Part shown: in pieces, positions 12,962-25,419 of the stretch
Layout of the letters: the number at the start of each line of letters is the position of its first letter
Numbering within the stretch: the first letter of the stretch is position 1
Assembly (NCBI GenBank): GCA_051294375.1
Contig: CM119269.1
Coordinates: 17,927,026 to 17,991,025 of the forward strand
DNA from: Paraspadella gotoi
Taxonomy: Eukaryota > Chaetognatha
Length of the DNA: 64,000 nt
Direction of reading: 5' to 3'
Position numbers and translations under genes: made by a program
The notes under the pieces: model-generated
The model's database searches: none
Seen by the model: only the letters and a program-made list of their open reading frames with translations
Told to the model about the DNA's origin: nothing

Positions 12962-15900
12962 CTCTGATTTGTTGATTCGCGTTTTAATGATTCAAATATG
13001 AATGTCAAAACGTTAGTACCTACTGTTGCCCTTTAATGCCCCGTCAGGAACTGCAACGAGGTTTGCGGCCCAATTCCCGGAGTCAGCGGAGAAAATGAGT
13101 GCGCAGAATGGGCTCCCGATTACGAGGTGAAGGGCAGTTGTCATTGCATCCATGAATTCAAGTGTTGCCCAAATCCTTGTCCAAAAGCCGACAAGACCGT
13201 TTGTTGGGCAAACAACAAAGAGGGTGAGTTAAAGGACTTTTCTTTAAAAAAATTTATTTTAAAATTTTTATAAGTTGAAAATTGAGTTCAATGCTTGGCC
13301 TGAACATAAATGAGCAATTTTTTTTACATTGACAGACCCGTGTTACCTAAACATACTTATTCATATGCCTGATGATTCATACAAATTTTAATATTTTGCG
13401 AAAAAAAAACTTTACCTTTATTTTTGTCAACTCTTTTTTTTAGGCTTTAAATACCCGGTTGAGACTAGGGACTGTTGCGACTGTCCCATATATAAATGCG
13501 TGACATGCGAACCCGTTGAAGATCCCGCCGCTATCTGCAAAGTAGAAAATCACGATTATCCTCTCAAGTGCTTCGATTATAAAAACCATGGGGCTTCAGT
13601 TAATGAAACTAGATGCTTCAGGTCCACATGCGAATTCAATCCTCCTGATCCTCCCGCAAACGAAGTAAGATACTTTCTTCGATTAATATTTTACTCCTTT
13701 TTTATGAAAATTTGCAAATTACTTGTTTCACTATTTTTTATTTTAATATTTTAATATTTTTATGAAGGATTTAGTATTTAAATCTATTATCGGCAAACGG
13801 CGAGGATAGCCGTGATACCCGGGGCGCGGGGTAATCTCACCAACTGGCGCTAGGGGCTGCGGACCCATCAGTGACCGCCTCCTGTACTGGGCATGTTAAT
13901 ACCGCACCGTCACATTTAAGGCCAGACCCGGATACCCAGGGACTGAACCCGGGACCACGGATGGAATGAGATGATTTAGCCTGCTCGCCCATTGAGACAG
14001 AGGCTCGAGGAGCGGAACAGCAGTGAGGCAGCTTTAAGTCTTAGCTGCCACACACTATATTTATTCAAATATATATTGCTTTCTTTTTAAAAAAATGTTT
14101 TATTTATCTAATAATTCAATTTGGGAGGGGAAGTCAGGGTTGTCTTCTGGAAATAGAGGGAGCATCTATACAACACAAGGTTATATTACTATCTGTCCTA
14201 GTTTTCTAATAGATATCACACATCATTTCTGTTAGAAAGTCATTAATGAAAAATCATAATATCTAAGAGGCTGAACAGAAAGAGGTGGGAATGGATAATT
14301 TTTTGAGGGACCAACGTTATATATGATTTTCTTTACCAATAGGGATAAGACTACCATGTAGAATTGTATGTTCTGATAGGGATATTTTTCTTTTTTTCAT
14401 TTTCTCACTATCATCATTAATTAATTATTAATTCATTGTTTGTTTTTTTTCAACTTGACCCAGCAATGCGACAACGATTGCATGCGGTCTGAAATTGAAA
14501 GGACCGATTGTGGAAAAGACTATGAAGTTTGCGTGAGCGATAGAGTCAAGACAGATTGTCCCTTGGACTCGCAAGCAGAGAGTTCGGCGGAACTGCAACA
14601 TTCGCTCAAATGCTATCACCCTCCAACCGAGGTGGCCCATCCCGAAGGAGGAAAGTTTTACCAATCTCACCAATGCGTCGATTGTGTCAAGTGAGTTAGA
14701 AAAGTTCGCTCATTCGTTCATCTTTTTTTTATGACCCTGATTTGGTTTTAATTTTTAATTACATTTCTCCGTAAAAGGTGGAAATACGACAAGATATCTT
14801 GCGACAAAAAAAATGAGGAAGCCTCCGCTTATGAATGTCATCACGATCACGAAACAAAATACGACAAAGTTTGTTGGAAAAAGATGACAGAACCAGGTGA
14901 ACCTGTCGGTCGCCCATTGCTTGTATTTTATTTGGTGTACATTTCAACTATAATTTTTTTTTCCTTTTTAAGATGAGTGCAAGTGCGATGTTGCCCATTG
15001 CGTAAAAACGCCGGAACGCGACGCTACTCATGTAAGTAGCTTTCTTTTTGGACGATCATAACGTCATGCTTTAAAATCTAGACATTGGTACATGGTACAT
15101 ATTATTTATTTAATCTTTTTTGTTTGTCTAGGAATTTCGCCCGGGAGAACGATGCCCTGAGGGTTACAAAAAAGTGTCCGGAGTTTCTATTTGCGGTTAT
15201 AATCGCGATGTTTGCCTCCAATGTCCGGAAGTCAAAGAACCAGAAAATTGTGACCTGAAATTCAACCGCATTGTCAATGATCACAATTGTAACAATTGCC
15301 CCATTAAGAGGTAATTATAATGTATATCTAAATTTTTTAAGTAAAGGTGTTTGCAAAATATGTCTTCGATTGCATAGAAGTAAGTTCGATCGGTGACAAA
15401 TATATAGTATTTTGGATATAAGTTATAAAGAATTTTAAGAAAAAAATTATTCATTTGATTAACTTTTTGCAACTTTGCTGACACTTGAAAGTTAACATAA
15501 TTTCCATGCCAAACCAATTATTAATTTTTGCGCATAAGAAAATATTAAAACACAGAAGTGATATATAAAAATGAACTTGATAAAATTAATTGGCAAAATA
15601 AGTGCAATGGTTATATTCAAATGATTTTTTTCTTTATTTCTTTTCCTGTTTTCTGCAGATGCGATCCGATTACGATTCCCACGGACGCGTGCGACTCGAA
15701 CACCTATCATTTTGACATAGCGACCAAAACGTTCAGCTGCGTTCCGAAAGGTGGTAAAAGAAAAAGGAAAGTAAATAACTAAATAGGAGAGAAAAGCGCG
15801 AGCCAATTTTAAATTGGCCCGGAAAAATTACATTTCCGTACTTGATATGACACGGCTCGATAGGGAGTTTTTTTCGTTTTGTTTGTTTGTTTTTTTTAAA

Positions 15901-17377
15901 AGACTGATGATGTTGTGAGTGGCACTGAACTCCACTTTAGAAACTAATCTACAATGAGCTAAACTTTCCTACTCCTATCTTGCAATTGTAATTGGTGATT
16001 TTTCAAGATTAAACTTTTCTATTGATGCTTATTTGGTTATCACTGGAAAAAAAAAATAAAATGCTGAAAATAAATTTAGTTTTAATAAATGTATGCTTAT
16101 CATTTAATTCTTTTTTTATCAAAATAATAGAAATAGAAATAATAGAGTTAGTTTTTTCAACTTTAAATATGTTGATACAAATTAGTATTAGTATTAGCAT
16201 CTTTAGTTTTGGTTTAAACTTTTTTACTAAATATTTAGCTAGAAAACATGAACCTTATTAAAAAATTTTTAAAAAAACGGCAGGTGAATTAACTGAGAAA
16301 AGAAGAAATGATGAAGTGATAAGCCACTTTATAAGTGTTGATCTTAACTGCTCTTTGTTCGTCAATTGTGTCATAAATCCCTAATCTTCGGAAACAACCG
16401 AAGACTGATGTAAAAAAAATTGACTTTAAATAAGTCACGGTTCAGGAACTGGAACCAGTAGCCTCGAGCATAGTTCGCGTTGTCGGCTTCCATTATTCCA
16501 TTATAGCGATTCATACTAGGCTAGGGAGGAAACTTCAAATTTCAGTATAGGTACGAAAGTTCAGCATTTAATTATTAAAATTACAGAGATAACAAGAGAT
16601 AGGATTTTTTTTCTCACAATTTTCTCCTCTTTTTTATTTTTAATTCAAATATCTCTTACGATATTTGCGTCATTCACTTTTGTAGTTTAATCATAAGTAC
16701 CTGTTTTTTTATTCAAATGAATCTGTTTGTTTTCTTTGTTTGTAAACAACTTCTTTATTTCTTTTCTTTTCCTCATCAATCTTCTCCACCATATTTCAGT
16801 GACGACCTGCTTCAACTTTCCCGAATCCGAAACGACCGCTCACGTCGACATCCGCCCGCTCAAACGAGAGAACCTCAACTCCTTGACCTTCGACGTCATG
16901 TACACAATGCGAAATGAAACTAAGGACCCGTGGATCCTGAGTTTCGTCAGCACGGACCACAAACACGAGCTGCTCATCGGACCTAACAAGGGATTCCACG
17001 TCAAATCCGGCAGCGTCGCCACCGTCTTGAAGTCCTCCATGGGCAAGAAGATGCGCCTGACGATCGTTTGGAACCTCCTCACCGGAGATTTCTCCGTTTA
17101 CGAGAACATGAAGTTGGAGCGGAAGGGAAATATGAAGACGACCATCTCGACGGAGGGTTTTTTCATGCTGGGACAGATGCTGGGGGTGGATGGATACGAA
17201 TCGGAGAAAAGGTTCATCGGCAAGCTGTGCGGGTTCCAGATGTGGGACAGGGTGCTCTCCAAACAGGAGCTGGAACACCTGTTCCAGGGGGATTTGAGCG
17301 AGAAGGGAAATCTCTTCGATTCGCCCGCCACCTACGAGTTTGAGTTAAAGGATGGGGCAGAGGGTGCAAACCCGTAG
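11803..17377 (+). CDS. Secreted cysteine-rich protein with C-terminal pentraxin-like domain, gene A
   Basis: Predicted 610-residue extracellular protein; family name unknown to me. Exons: 11803-11869, 12161-12243, 12421-12452, 13048-13223, 13444-13664, 14464-14690, 14778-14896, 14973-15031, 15132-15310, 15659-15750, 16800-17377. The lengths sum to 1833 nt with every junction in phase. Residues 1-19 are a signal peptide (MELKGLLLLVFVVTLAEA). Residues of about 60-415 hold some 42 cysteines in spaced clusters (CHC, KCC, DCCDC, CKCD). Residues from about 420 to the end are a pentraxin/LamG-like fold (GKLCGFQMWDRVLS). The calcium-binding EQD triplet kept in genes B and C is replaced by MLG (about 545-547). 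It is the first of three tandem paralogues with identical exon structure. An extracellular matrix, adhesive or defence role is inferred only from architecture. Confidence 0.92.
12035..12083 (+). repeat. (TA)n with flanking palindrome, gene A intron 1
   Basis: A (TA)n run followed by ATCGTTATATG, then TTTTC and CATATAACGAT, giving a small hairpin beside the microsatellite. Confidence 0.6.
12603..12800 (+). repeat. Degenerate telomere-like TTAGGG block, gene A intron 3
   Basis: A second run of TTAGGTTAG/TTAGGGTTAGGGATT variants in the same orientation as the block at 11033. It lies within the intron between exons 3 and 4 of gene A. Confidence 0.5.
12901..12958 (+). repeat. (CT)n microsatellite, gene A intron 3
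   Basis: Perfect CT dinucleotide tract. Confidence 0.97.
13788..14058 (-). mobile_element. tRNA-derived SINE, copy b, in gene A intron 5
   Basis: On the - strand it carries an A-box-like TCAATGGGCGAGCAGG and, about 40 nt on, a B-box-like GGTCCCGGGTTCAGTCCC, the internal pol III promoter of tRNA-derived SINEs. Its + strand end has the hairpin GGCAGC...GCTGCC. It matches the copies at 2135 and 22866 block by block. Confidence 0.7.
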
Positions 17378-17448
17378 TTTTAACTCCCATGGTAATTTAT
17401 TGTCACTTGATAATTTGAACATTCTTGGAAAGGATCGGAATTAAAGAA

Positions 17449-17512
17449 TTTTTTTTTCTGAAATAAAAGAAACAATTTGACAGTTAAGACGATAAAAAGA
17501 TAAAACGATTAA
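17449..17512 (+). repeat. 3' flank of gene A, duplicated after gene B
   Basis: [35 protein letters not shown]-type sequence is shared with 25637-25700 downstream of gene B. This shows that the duplicated unit extended past the stop codon. Confidence 0.75.
17462..17467 (+). terminator. Likely polyadenylation signal of gene A
   Basis: AATAAA 85 bp after the gene A stop, inside the flank that is conserved after gene B. Confidence 0.55.
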
Positions 17513-18079
17513 ATAATAAAGAATTAAAGAAAGTTTGAAATTAACTTTTTATAGATCAAATTTATTTTTTTAAATTCATTAATTTTTTTTTAAACGGTTG
17601 ATGTTCACACACTAAAAAGAAAAATTCATTCGCACCCACATTGTATAATCTCTCATTAGGGTAACATTTTTATGTGGTGACTCAGAATATATTTTTACGC
17701 TCTATAGCTGAATTCTTTTAAGAAAATTATGAATTGTGAGTCGAATAAAATGTTTAAAAATATAATGGAAATAGGTGTGAGAACCGATCGATTGAATGAG
17801 AAGAAATCACGTCACACTTAATAGGTGTATCCTTGTGTATCGCTATAAACAAAAGAGATAATTGAAGCGTAAAACATTGGTCCATCCTGACACTAACAAC
17901 CGATATTCAATTGACCGAGATTAAACTTTACCAACTCCAGAGATAATATAAAATTTCGACTATTAGCAAAGTATTTTTAGTTGTCTAGACTAACTATTTA
18001 AGCAATCATTTTCCAAAAAAATTTACATTATATGTCTTGAATAATACATTAAATATTACTTGTCTTTTTTTACATTATA

Positions 18080-18540
18080 AAAATTTTTTTTGAAATCTAA
18101 AAATTTCTTGATGGATTCTGATAGAGCATATAAAGTTAAACAAGAAATATAATTACAGCTTTTAAAAATTCTTACGTTTCCTATGTGAAAATATAAAAAA
18201 ATTATAAAATCATTGAAAGATGATGATGATGATGATTTTTTACGGTTTTTCTTATTTTTGACTCACTTATCATGAAAATATCTAAAAAAGAATTATACTT
18301 TGTGCAGACAACTTTTTATGAGCTATCTGAATCTGGTCTTAAAATTTAAAAATTATCAAAAAAATTTGGGCTTTCCTATTTATAAATAAATATTAAAAAA
18401 ATAATTATTTGGGTATAGAGCCACATAAGAAATGTTTTGTTCATTGAAAGTATACTTCAAAATGTATAAATTTTCGTGTGAGCATGTAATCATTCAATTT
18501 TTTTGGCCCACCCCATTGAGTGGGGCTCCCCCTAATTTAA
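18080..18540 (-). mobile_element. Dispersed repeat R2, copy 1 (inverse of 36105-36570)
   Basis: About 460 bp aligning, reverse-complemented, with 36105-36570 at high similarity. Shared marks include an (ATG)n run, GAGCCAYATWAGAAAT and CCCATTGAGTG. One end (at 36105 CACTAGGGGTAGCCGC after TTA) looks like a DNA-transposon terminus; no protein is encoded. Confidence 0.75.
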
Positions 18541-19058
18541 GACGAGTTTTCAACCGCGACGATTTAATTTTAGTTTCCTTTGGTTATATTATCTTGAAGA
18601 GGATGAAAGTCTCCCTCTCTCTCTCTCTCTCTCTTTTTTTCTTGCTTTCTCTCTTTCTACGTCAGGGAGATAAACAATCCCGGATACATTAAACCGGTTT
18701 TATTAATCAAAAACATTTTTTACAACGATTTTTATCGTTATTTAGTTCTCAAGGGTTCCCCTTTTGAATTTTTTTTCATCAATTGTAAAAATTGATAGAA
18801 ATTGTTAATAAGGACGGATCCAAATAATATTGAAGGCTGTAGAAACGTGAATAATTGCTGAGATAATCATGAAAGTAATTGCATAAAGATTGAAGGCAAA
18901 GTAAATTTGATGTACTAAATATATTTTACTTCTGATGCTGATTGAAACTGATCTCTTTACAAAATTTATGACAGTAGATAATAAGGCGGGCCAAAATTAA
19001 AAGAGAGAGAAAAAGCTCGAGAAAGAAAGAAAGTGAGAGAGAGAGAGAGAGAAAGAGC

Positions 19059-19096
<38 letters not shown>

Positions 19097-19161
19097 GCAA
19101 ATCTCGTCATTTTCGAAGGTGAGAAAGAAAAAAGAAAGAAAGAAAGAAAGAAAGAAAGAGA

Positions 19162-19241
<80 letters not shown>

Positions 19242-20149
19242 GAGAGATCGCGATCCGCAAATCTCGCCATTTTCGAAGGTCACGATTGATTTCCACGAAC
19301 CGGTTTTTCGAAACCGATTACGTCAGGGAGACGAAAGTGGTAGTGATTATGTCACTGAGCCAAGTGGAAATGATTATGTCATGGTTTATGAAGACGATCG
19401 CATGATGCAGGGTTATTATCACCACACGTGGGAGGAAAGAATAAAAATCACGGGCGAAGCCGAAAATATTTGGTCGGCGAGAAAGTTGACGTCTTTTGTT
19501 TTTGTCGCGTCGAGATAATGCGACTTTTTGCCGTTTATGGCCGAAATAAAAGTTTATGGTTCCTCGCAAATAGAGATATCGCGTGTTTGGTGAATATTGA
19601 CGTTATTTTTGTTGTTGAAAGTTTAACGATTTAATTTATTTTGAGGAATGAAGAAAGTTAACTTCTAATTTCAATTTTATAAGCAAAATAATCAATATTT
19701 AAACAGTCGTCGTCGTTTAGATGTGACAATCCTGCAGACGATGAAAGCAATAGTTATCAAAATAATGAGAGTTATTTGCTCGTTTTAAAATCAGAATAGC
19801 AATTGTAATATTTGAAAAAAATTATTTTTTTAAACAACAACTTCTTTGTCCAGAAATCCTAATCGGTATAATTAAGAATTGATTATTTTGCAATTTTGGC
19901 CTCCGAAACCAATTTACCGAATTTACGATGCGATGATAACCTTTCTCCGGCCACGATCCGGATCGACGATCTCATTCCATGACGCCGGGTGCCGGCGCCT
20001 GGTGCCACGTCCTTGCAGTCTGGCGAGACTCGGACGTTGCCCTCTCTTACCGGACGATTAAAAATTATAGTGATAGTGACAGTGCGGATGCGTTGTTACC
20101 ATAAGTGATACAATTATATCAGGAATGTGCTATTTTATGGAATATGTTC

Positions 20150-20232
<83 letters not shown>

Positions 20233-20575
20233 CTCTTTCTTTCTTTCTTTCTTTTATCATTTCTGTCTTTCTTTCCTTTTTGTTTTTTTTATTTTTGTTT
20301 GTTTACTGTTTTTGTTTGTTTGTTAGTTTCAATCTTCCTGTCAAACTACGATTATTAATTTTTTTTCTCTTTCCCTTTCTTACTTTTAATGTTTCTTTCA
20401 ACTTTCTTCTTCTCTCTAACCATTTTCCTTTCATTCTTTCTTTTTTGTCTCCTCATTCCCACGCAATCCACGTCACCGGTTCCATCACCCCAGACTCGAG
20501 TGGCCCCCGATTTTCTTTTTCTTTGTTTCCCCTTGAGCGATTTTCTGGGAGAGGCGACGTCGGTGCGCCGATGGG
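18541..20575. repeat. Intergenic region A-B: microsatellites
   Basis: Holds (CT)n near 18615, (GA)n/(GAAA)n at 19030-19250, and a nearly perfect (TTTC)n of about 105 bp at 20149-20256. The motif ATCTCGYCATTTTCGAAGGT occurs twice (about 19100 and 19262), flanking the GA tract. A GC-rich block at 19915-20060 has no readable exon. Confidence 0.8.
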
Positions 20576-20582
20576 TATAAAA
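20576..20582 (+). promoter_or_regulatory. TATA box of gene B
   Basis: GGGTATAAAAGG, a near-ideal TATA box, lies 114 bp upstream of the gene B start codon. It implies a short 5' UTR and a focused promoter. Confidence 0.75.
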
Positions 20583-20689
20583 GGAAGACGATGCCAAGGA
20601 ACCTCCGATCTCGATTCCATTCTTTCTCGTTGACTCCTTTCGAAATTGCTCGACTCTCTCGACCATCAGTCTCAATCTTCTCACTCAAG

Positions 20690-23600
20690 ATGGAACCGAA
20701 GAAGGTTTTCCTCTTCGTCTTCGTCCTCGCGGTCGCCGAAGCTTCTTACCTCAAAGGTGAGTTCAGAGCATAAAAGTAATTCGAATCGTAAATAGCCGAA
20801 TTGTCTGGTTTTATTCGTTTGATGGCGTTCTTTTATGGTCGTTTATTTTATGAGGGAATATTTGCATATTGGAGGGACAATTAACAACATTGCACTTTTC
20901 AAATGCAGTTTCTTTTTTTAAACTTTGTATTCGTGATGGAGTATATTGTTTTTTTTTTTTAAATGTTGGATAATATTATATTTAATTTGTTCACTGCAGA
21001 GTTGAGGGATAAACTGAACCTTCTCAACAAAAAGAGTGAGCTCAAGACTCTCAAAGAATTTCTCCGCGAAAATCCGAATCTGGTAAAATGTTCTGTCATA
21101 TCGTATTTCTTTCCTATTGTTTGAAAATAAAAGAAATAGCTATGTGTATTTCTCTGATAAAGTGTGATTGTGAAGCAAACATCGTTAATGTTCACATTTA
21201 TTAATTTTCTTTTATTATTATTTCTTTTATCAGCAGATCCCGACTCTATAATTCACTTTGTCGGTCCGTCGGTCCACCCCCTCAATCTTGTCGGGCATTC
21301 GCTTATATTATGTCCATCCGTCCGTCCGTCGTCCGTCTGTTTATCGGTCCATCCGTCCGTCCGTCAGTCAATTAATCAATTAATTATTCAATCAATCAAT
21401 TTAATTATCTATTAATTAATTATTATATCAATCAATTTATTTATCAATTAATTAATTATTTAATCAATCAATCAATCAAGTCAATTGTTATCGACATTTT
21501 TGTCGTCGTCGCCATCATCGTCGTCGTTGCTTTTGTCTGGTCAGTAATGAAAAAATCTTAAAACAAACATTTCGGATCAAATTAATGGATTTGTTAATTA
21601 ATTACCGTTAATGATCGCGGGCAGATCCGACATTAATTGCTAAACCTTGTTTAATTTTTTTCCACTTTTTCCGAAATACTAGGGACACGAAAGTCTAGAA
21701 AAGCGAGAAACACTGTAAGTACTTTGGTCGTGAACAGTTGTTGAATGCATGCTGTAAACGTTACGAGTTCCATGGATTTTACGTTTTTGTTTCATAATCT
21801 CTTTAAAATTTAAACTTTAAATTATTATTGTTGTGTATGTATAGTTGAACTAACGAAGAAATAAGTTTTTAGGACGTAGGTATCCTGTTTCATTCTATTT
21901 TCGCTCGGATATTCCGTTTTATGAAATTGGTACAACCAGTATAAAAATTATCCATTTATTTAATTGATTTTGAATAATTTTGACTTTGGACAATTGACAG
22001 GCTATACTGGTTTAAGGCCTCCATCCCGCTTACAAGAATCTCTGAGAGTCGAGTTTCTTCACTCCCAAAGTACCTGGCTTCTCTATCAAAGAAGTGGTAT
22101 AATGTTTCAAAAATAGTGTAAATTGTAAAAAGGACCACTCCCCTCGTTGAGCAAGTGTGTGATGTTTTTGAAGTTGGTCGACAATGTGATTTAGCTGTGC
22201 TTCCTGCACGTTTTCCACCAGGGAATGCAACGAAGTTTGCGGTCCGCTGCCAGGCGTCGATGGAAATGTTGAGTGCAGAGAGTGGGCGCCTGATTACAAG
22301 TCGAACGGCAAGTGTCGTTGCATCGTTCAATTCAAATGTTGTCCCGATCCATGTCCCAAACCCAAACAAGAAGTTTGCTGGGGACCCCAAAAGGGTGAGT
22401 GAAAAGGGCAGTCAATTTCCCACTAAACAACGCATGGAATTGAAATGGTTATTCCATACGATTTAAAAAATATATATTTTTTTAAAATTAGTTCTATAAA
22501 TATATTTTAGATATGCGTATTTTTTTGCTACATGCTACTATATAAATTTTCGACACTTATGTTAAACACTAGAAGTTTTGAATAAGCATCTTCCTCTTGT
22601 TCAGGTTATAAATATCCAGTGGTTGAAACCGACTGCTGTGGTTGTGATATTTACGCTTGTCACGACTGCACACCTGTGGCTAAACCAGACGAAATCTGCG
22701 AACTTCCTGGCAAGAATTACCCATTGTCCTGCTTCTCTTACAACGCAACGGGATTGTCGGATAAAGTGACTCAATGCTACGAAGCTAATTGTCCCTTCAC
22801 TCCGCCGCCACCACCGACCGCAGAGGTTCGCCTTATTGACTTAATGACTTACTTCATTTATTAACTCATACGGCAACAGCCGGGTTGCCTGCGATGCCCA
22901 TTGGGATGGGGCATCTCACTGTTGGCTTTTGGGGCTTCCGACCCTCAGTGACACCTCCTGTCACTGGCGCGGTTACCCTAGGACTGTCTCGCTTTGCCAA
23001 CACAGAGGGAAGTCGTTAGGACTGTTGATTGTGAAAGGAACGTAACTCTTGGGATGGTGCGTTCCCCCTCTGAGCCATGAGATTGGCTGAACGATGTGAG
23101 GCGGTGTGAATATACCGCCACACTCATTCATTTATTCATTCTCTCTTTTAATCATCATTTCTCCTAATATTTTACTCTTTTTTTATAACCCTCTTTTTTT
23201 ACCAACCTTGAAAACCTCAACTCACGATCTGATCACAGACGTGTGACTTCGATTGCATGCGGACCGACCCGCGCAAGGACGAATGCGGTCAGGGCTACGA
23301 CGTCTGCGTGAGCAACAAAGTCAAGAGCGACTGTCCCTTGGACTCGCAAGAGGAAAGTGCCGTTGGTCTCAAGTATGGACTTCATTGCTATCACGCTCCC
23401 AAGGAAGTGCCTCACCCGATCGGAGGAAAGTGGTATCTCGCTCACAAATGCGTCGATTGCGTCAAGTGAGTTAGAGGCAACGGTTTCGTATCGGAATAAT
23501 ATTTTTTTGTATTACTTCCTAAACTTTTTAAAAAAAATTATAAATGTGCATTTTATAACTTTATTGCTTCCAGGTGGGACTACCATAAAAAATCTTGTGA

Positions 23601-25232
23601 CGACAAAAATCTGCGCGCTGCCAACTACGCTTGTCCTCACCAAAATAATACTTTCCTCGACAAAGTTTGTTGGGACAAAATTATCAAGCATGGTGCGTCT
23701 GAAAAAAACAAAAAAACATTCTCATTGGGGTAAAAAAAAAAAAATTACGATGGACATAATATTCTTTGTTTCCAGATTCATGTGATTGTGACGTGCCCGA
23801 TTGTGAACGAGCGCCACAACGATCAGCCACGCACGTGAGTCTATCTCTTACTCTACTTCGAACCTATTTCATATGGTCAAATTTTATCGCAATAACGTAT
23901 AATTTTGTCATTTTTTATTTTCAGAAATTCCCCGCAGGCGAAAGATGTCCCACCGGGTACAAAAAAGTGACTGGGGTTTCCATTTGCGATTATCCTCGGG
24001 ATGTTTGCCTCAAATGTCCCGATCTCGAAGATCCTGACGACTGCGACTTGAACATCGCCAAGATTGGCGTCGACCGCGATGCTAACGATTGCCCTGTTAG
24101 GAGGTAAGATCACTCTAATTTTAAATTATAAGAGGGAAAGCATAATTAAATATACGATGTTTACACTATGGTGGACTAAAATCGACCAACCGTTCATCAG
24201 CGACCATTGGTGCCGGAGGCAAGTCATTCGCCTCCCAACCCAAAGGTCCCGGGTTCTAGCTCGATGGTCGCCTAGCAGTTAAGAGGGACGGGGCGCTTAA
24301 CCCGCTTGTAACACGGTGTTACAGCCTGATCCGAAACTCAGGGACTGCTTATATTGAACGGTTCTGTCACATAACAATCATTACTGTCTCTTCAACACAA
24401 TCTTAATTAGCAGCGTGATTAGATTTCTGTCGATAATTTTCATCACAGACATGTAAAAAATTAATCTCTCATTTTACATATAGATGTAAGTGGCCAACAG
24501 TTCCCAAAGGTGATTGCGATTCCGACACTTATTTCTTTGACAAAACCAAGAAAGAGTTTTTCTGCATTCCGAAACGTAAGTAACGAGTTCAACAACTTTG
24601 ATCTTAATTCTTGATCCCTAACCGTTTCGTCACATTTCAATCCAGCGATGACCTGCTTCGAGTTTCCCGCCTCGGAGCTGAAGGCCAACGTGGTTGTCCA
24701 CCCTCTGATCGAAAAGAACCTGAAGGCCTTCACCTTTGACATCCACTATACTATAACGCAAATGACGAGCGACGTGTGGTTCTTTAGCGTGGCTCACTCT
24801 AGACACGACAACATCATCGTCATAGGCCCCAAACGAGGCATTCACTTGGAGTCCGGCGCACTTTACTCGGAACTGACGCCCAGTTTGGGCAAAAGTACTC
24901 GACTGACTCTGACTTACGACGGCGAAACCGGAAACATCAAAGTTTACGAAAACGGTCAGCCAGAGAGAACCGCCAATAGGAAGAACACGGTCCTCCTTCA
25001 AGGCTCCTCCGTAATGCTTGGACAGGAACAGGACAGCGTTGGAGGCAGATTTGACCCCAATCAGAGATTCATCGGCAAGCTGTGCGGATTTCAGATGTGG
25101 GACAGGGTGCTGTCGGATGCGGAGCTGAAGCAGTTGTTCGAAGGGAAGTTGCAAGAGAAAGGAAATGTGTTTGATTCGCCCGCTACTTACATGTACGAGT
25201 TAAACGCGGGAGCGAAAGAGACTGAGCCTTAA
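20690..25232 (+). CDS. Secreted cysteine-rich protein with C-terminal pentraxin-like domain, gene B
   Basis: Predicted 612-residue secreted paralogue of gene A. Exons: 20690-20756, 21000-21082, 21683-21714, 22222-22394, 22605-22825, 23239-23465, 23574-23692, 23776-23834, 23925-24103, 24484-24575, 24646-25232. They total 1839 nt, and nine of the 11 exons have exactly the length of their gene A counterparts. A signal peptide opens the protein (hydrophobic VFLFVFVLAVAEA). The cysteine-rich body follows, with the pattern CW-x(n)-CxC-x(3,4)-C present twice. The pentraxin-like domain (from about residue 419) keeps MLGQEQDSVGG and GKLCGFQMWDRVLS, so the calcium-ligand EQD triplet at about 545-547 is intact. 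Repeat R1, a SINE and a solo LTR have inserted in introns 3, 5 and 9 without touching exons. Confidence 0.93.
21240..21480 (+). repeat. (GTCC)n/(CAAT)n simple-sequence cluster, gene B intron 2
   Basis: Imperfect CCGTCCGTCGGTCC tetramers pass into ATCAATTA and CAATCAAT tetramers. Cryptically simple sequence, not coding. Confidence 0.7.
21918..22148 (-). mobile_element. Dispersed repeat R1, gene B intron 3
   Basis: Reverse-complement copy of the 6351 repeat, beginning TATGAAATTGGTACAACC. Its 5' part stops about 75 bp before the exon 4 acceptor. Confidence 0.75.
22866..23130 (-). mobile_element. SINE-like element, copy c, in gene B intron 5
   Basis: The - strand carries TGGCTCAGAGGGGGAACGC, an A-box-like motif. 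The + strand end folds as GGCGGT...ACCGCC, the same hairpin position as GGCAGC...GCTGCC in copy b. It occupies the same intron of gene B that copy b occupies in gene A. Confidence 0.65.
24167..24394 (+). mobile_element. Solo LTR of miniature LTR retrotransposon, gene B intron 9
   Basis: A 228-bp sequence from TATGGTGGACT to CTGTCTCTTCA, matching both LTRs at 27419 and 27842. ACAC at 24163-24166 is repeated at 24395-24398 as a 4-bp target duplication. This fixes the LTR boundaries. Confidence 0.85.
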
Positions 25233-25413
25233 ATATTAATAAGAAAAAAAAAGATGAAGACATACGTATACTCGGATTCAACATCCGGACGAAATTTTAC
25301 GTGACGTGGAAAAATGTTGTATGAAGGAAGTTTTTTTTAAAAAATGCATAGTTTTTACTACAAAAATGCAAATTTTCATTTTTAACCATACTCATTTACT
25401 CATATATAATCAT

Positions 25414-25419
25414 AATAAA
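25414..25419 (+). terminator. Likely polyadenylation signal of gene B
   Basis: AATAAA 182 bp after the gene B stop. Confidence 0.5.

Noticed and set aside
13788-14058. tRNA gene
   Set aside because: A- and B-box-like motifs are present, but there is no complete cloverleaf or acceptor stem; it matches dispersed SINE copies.
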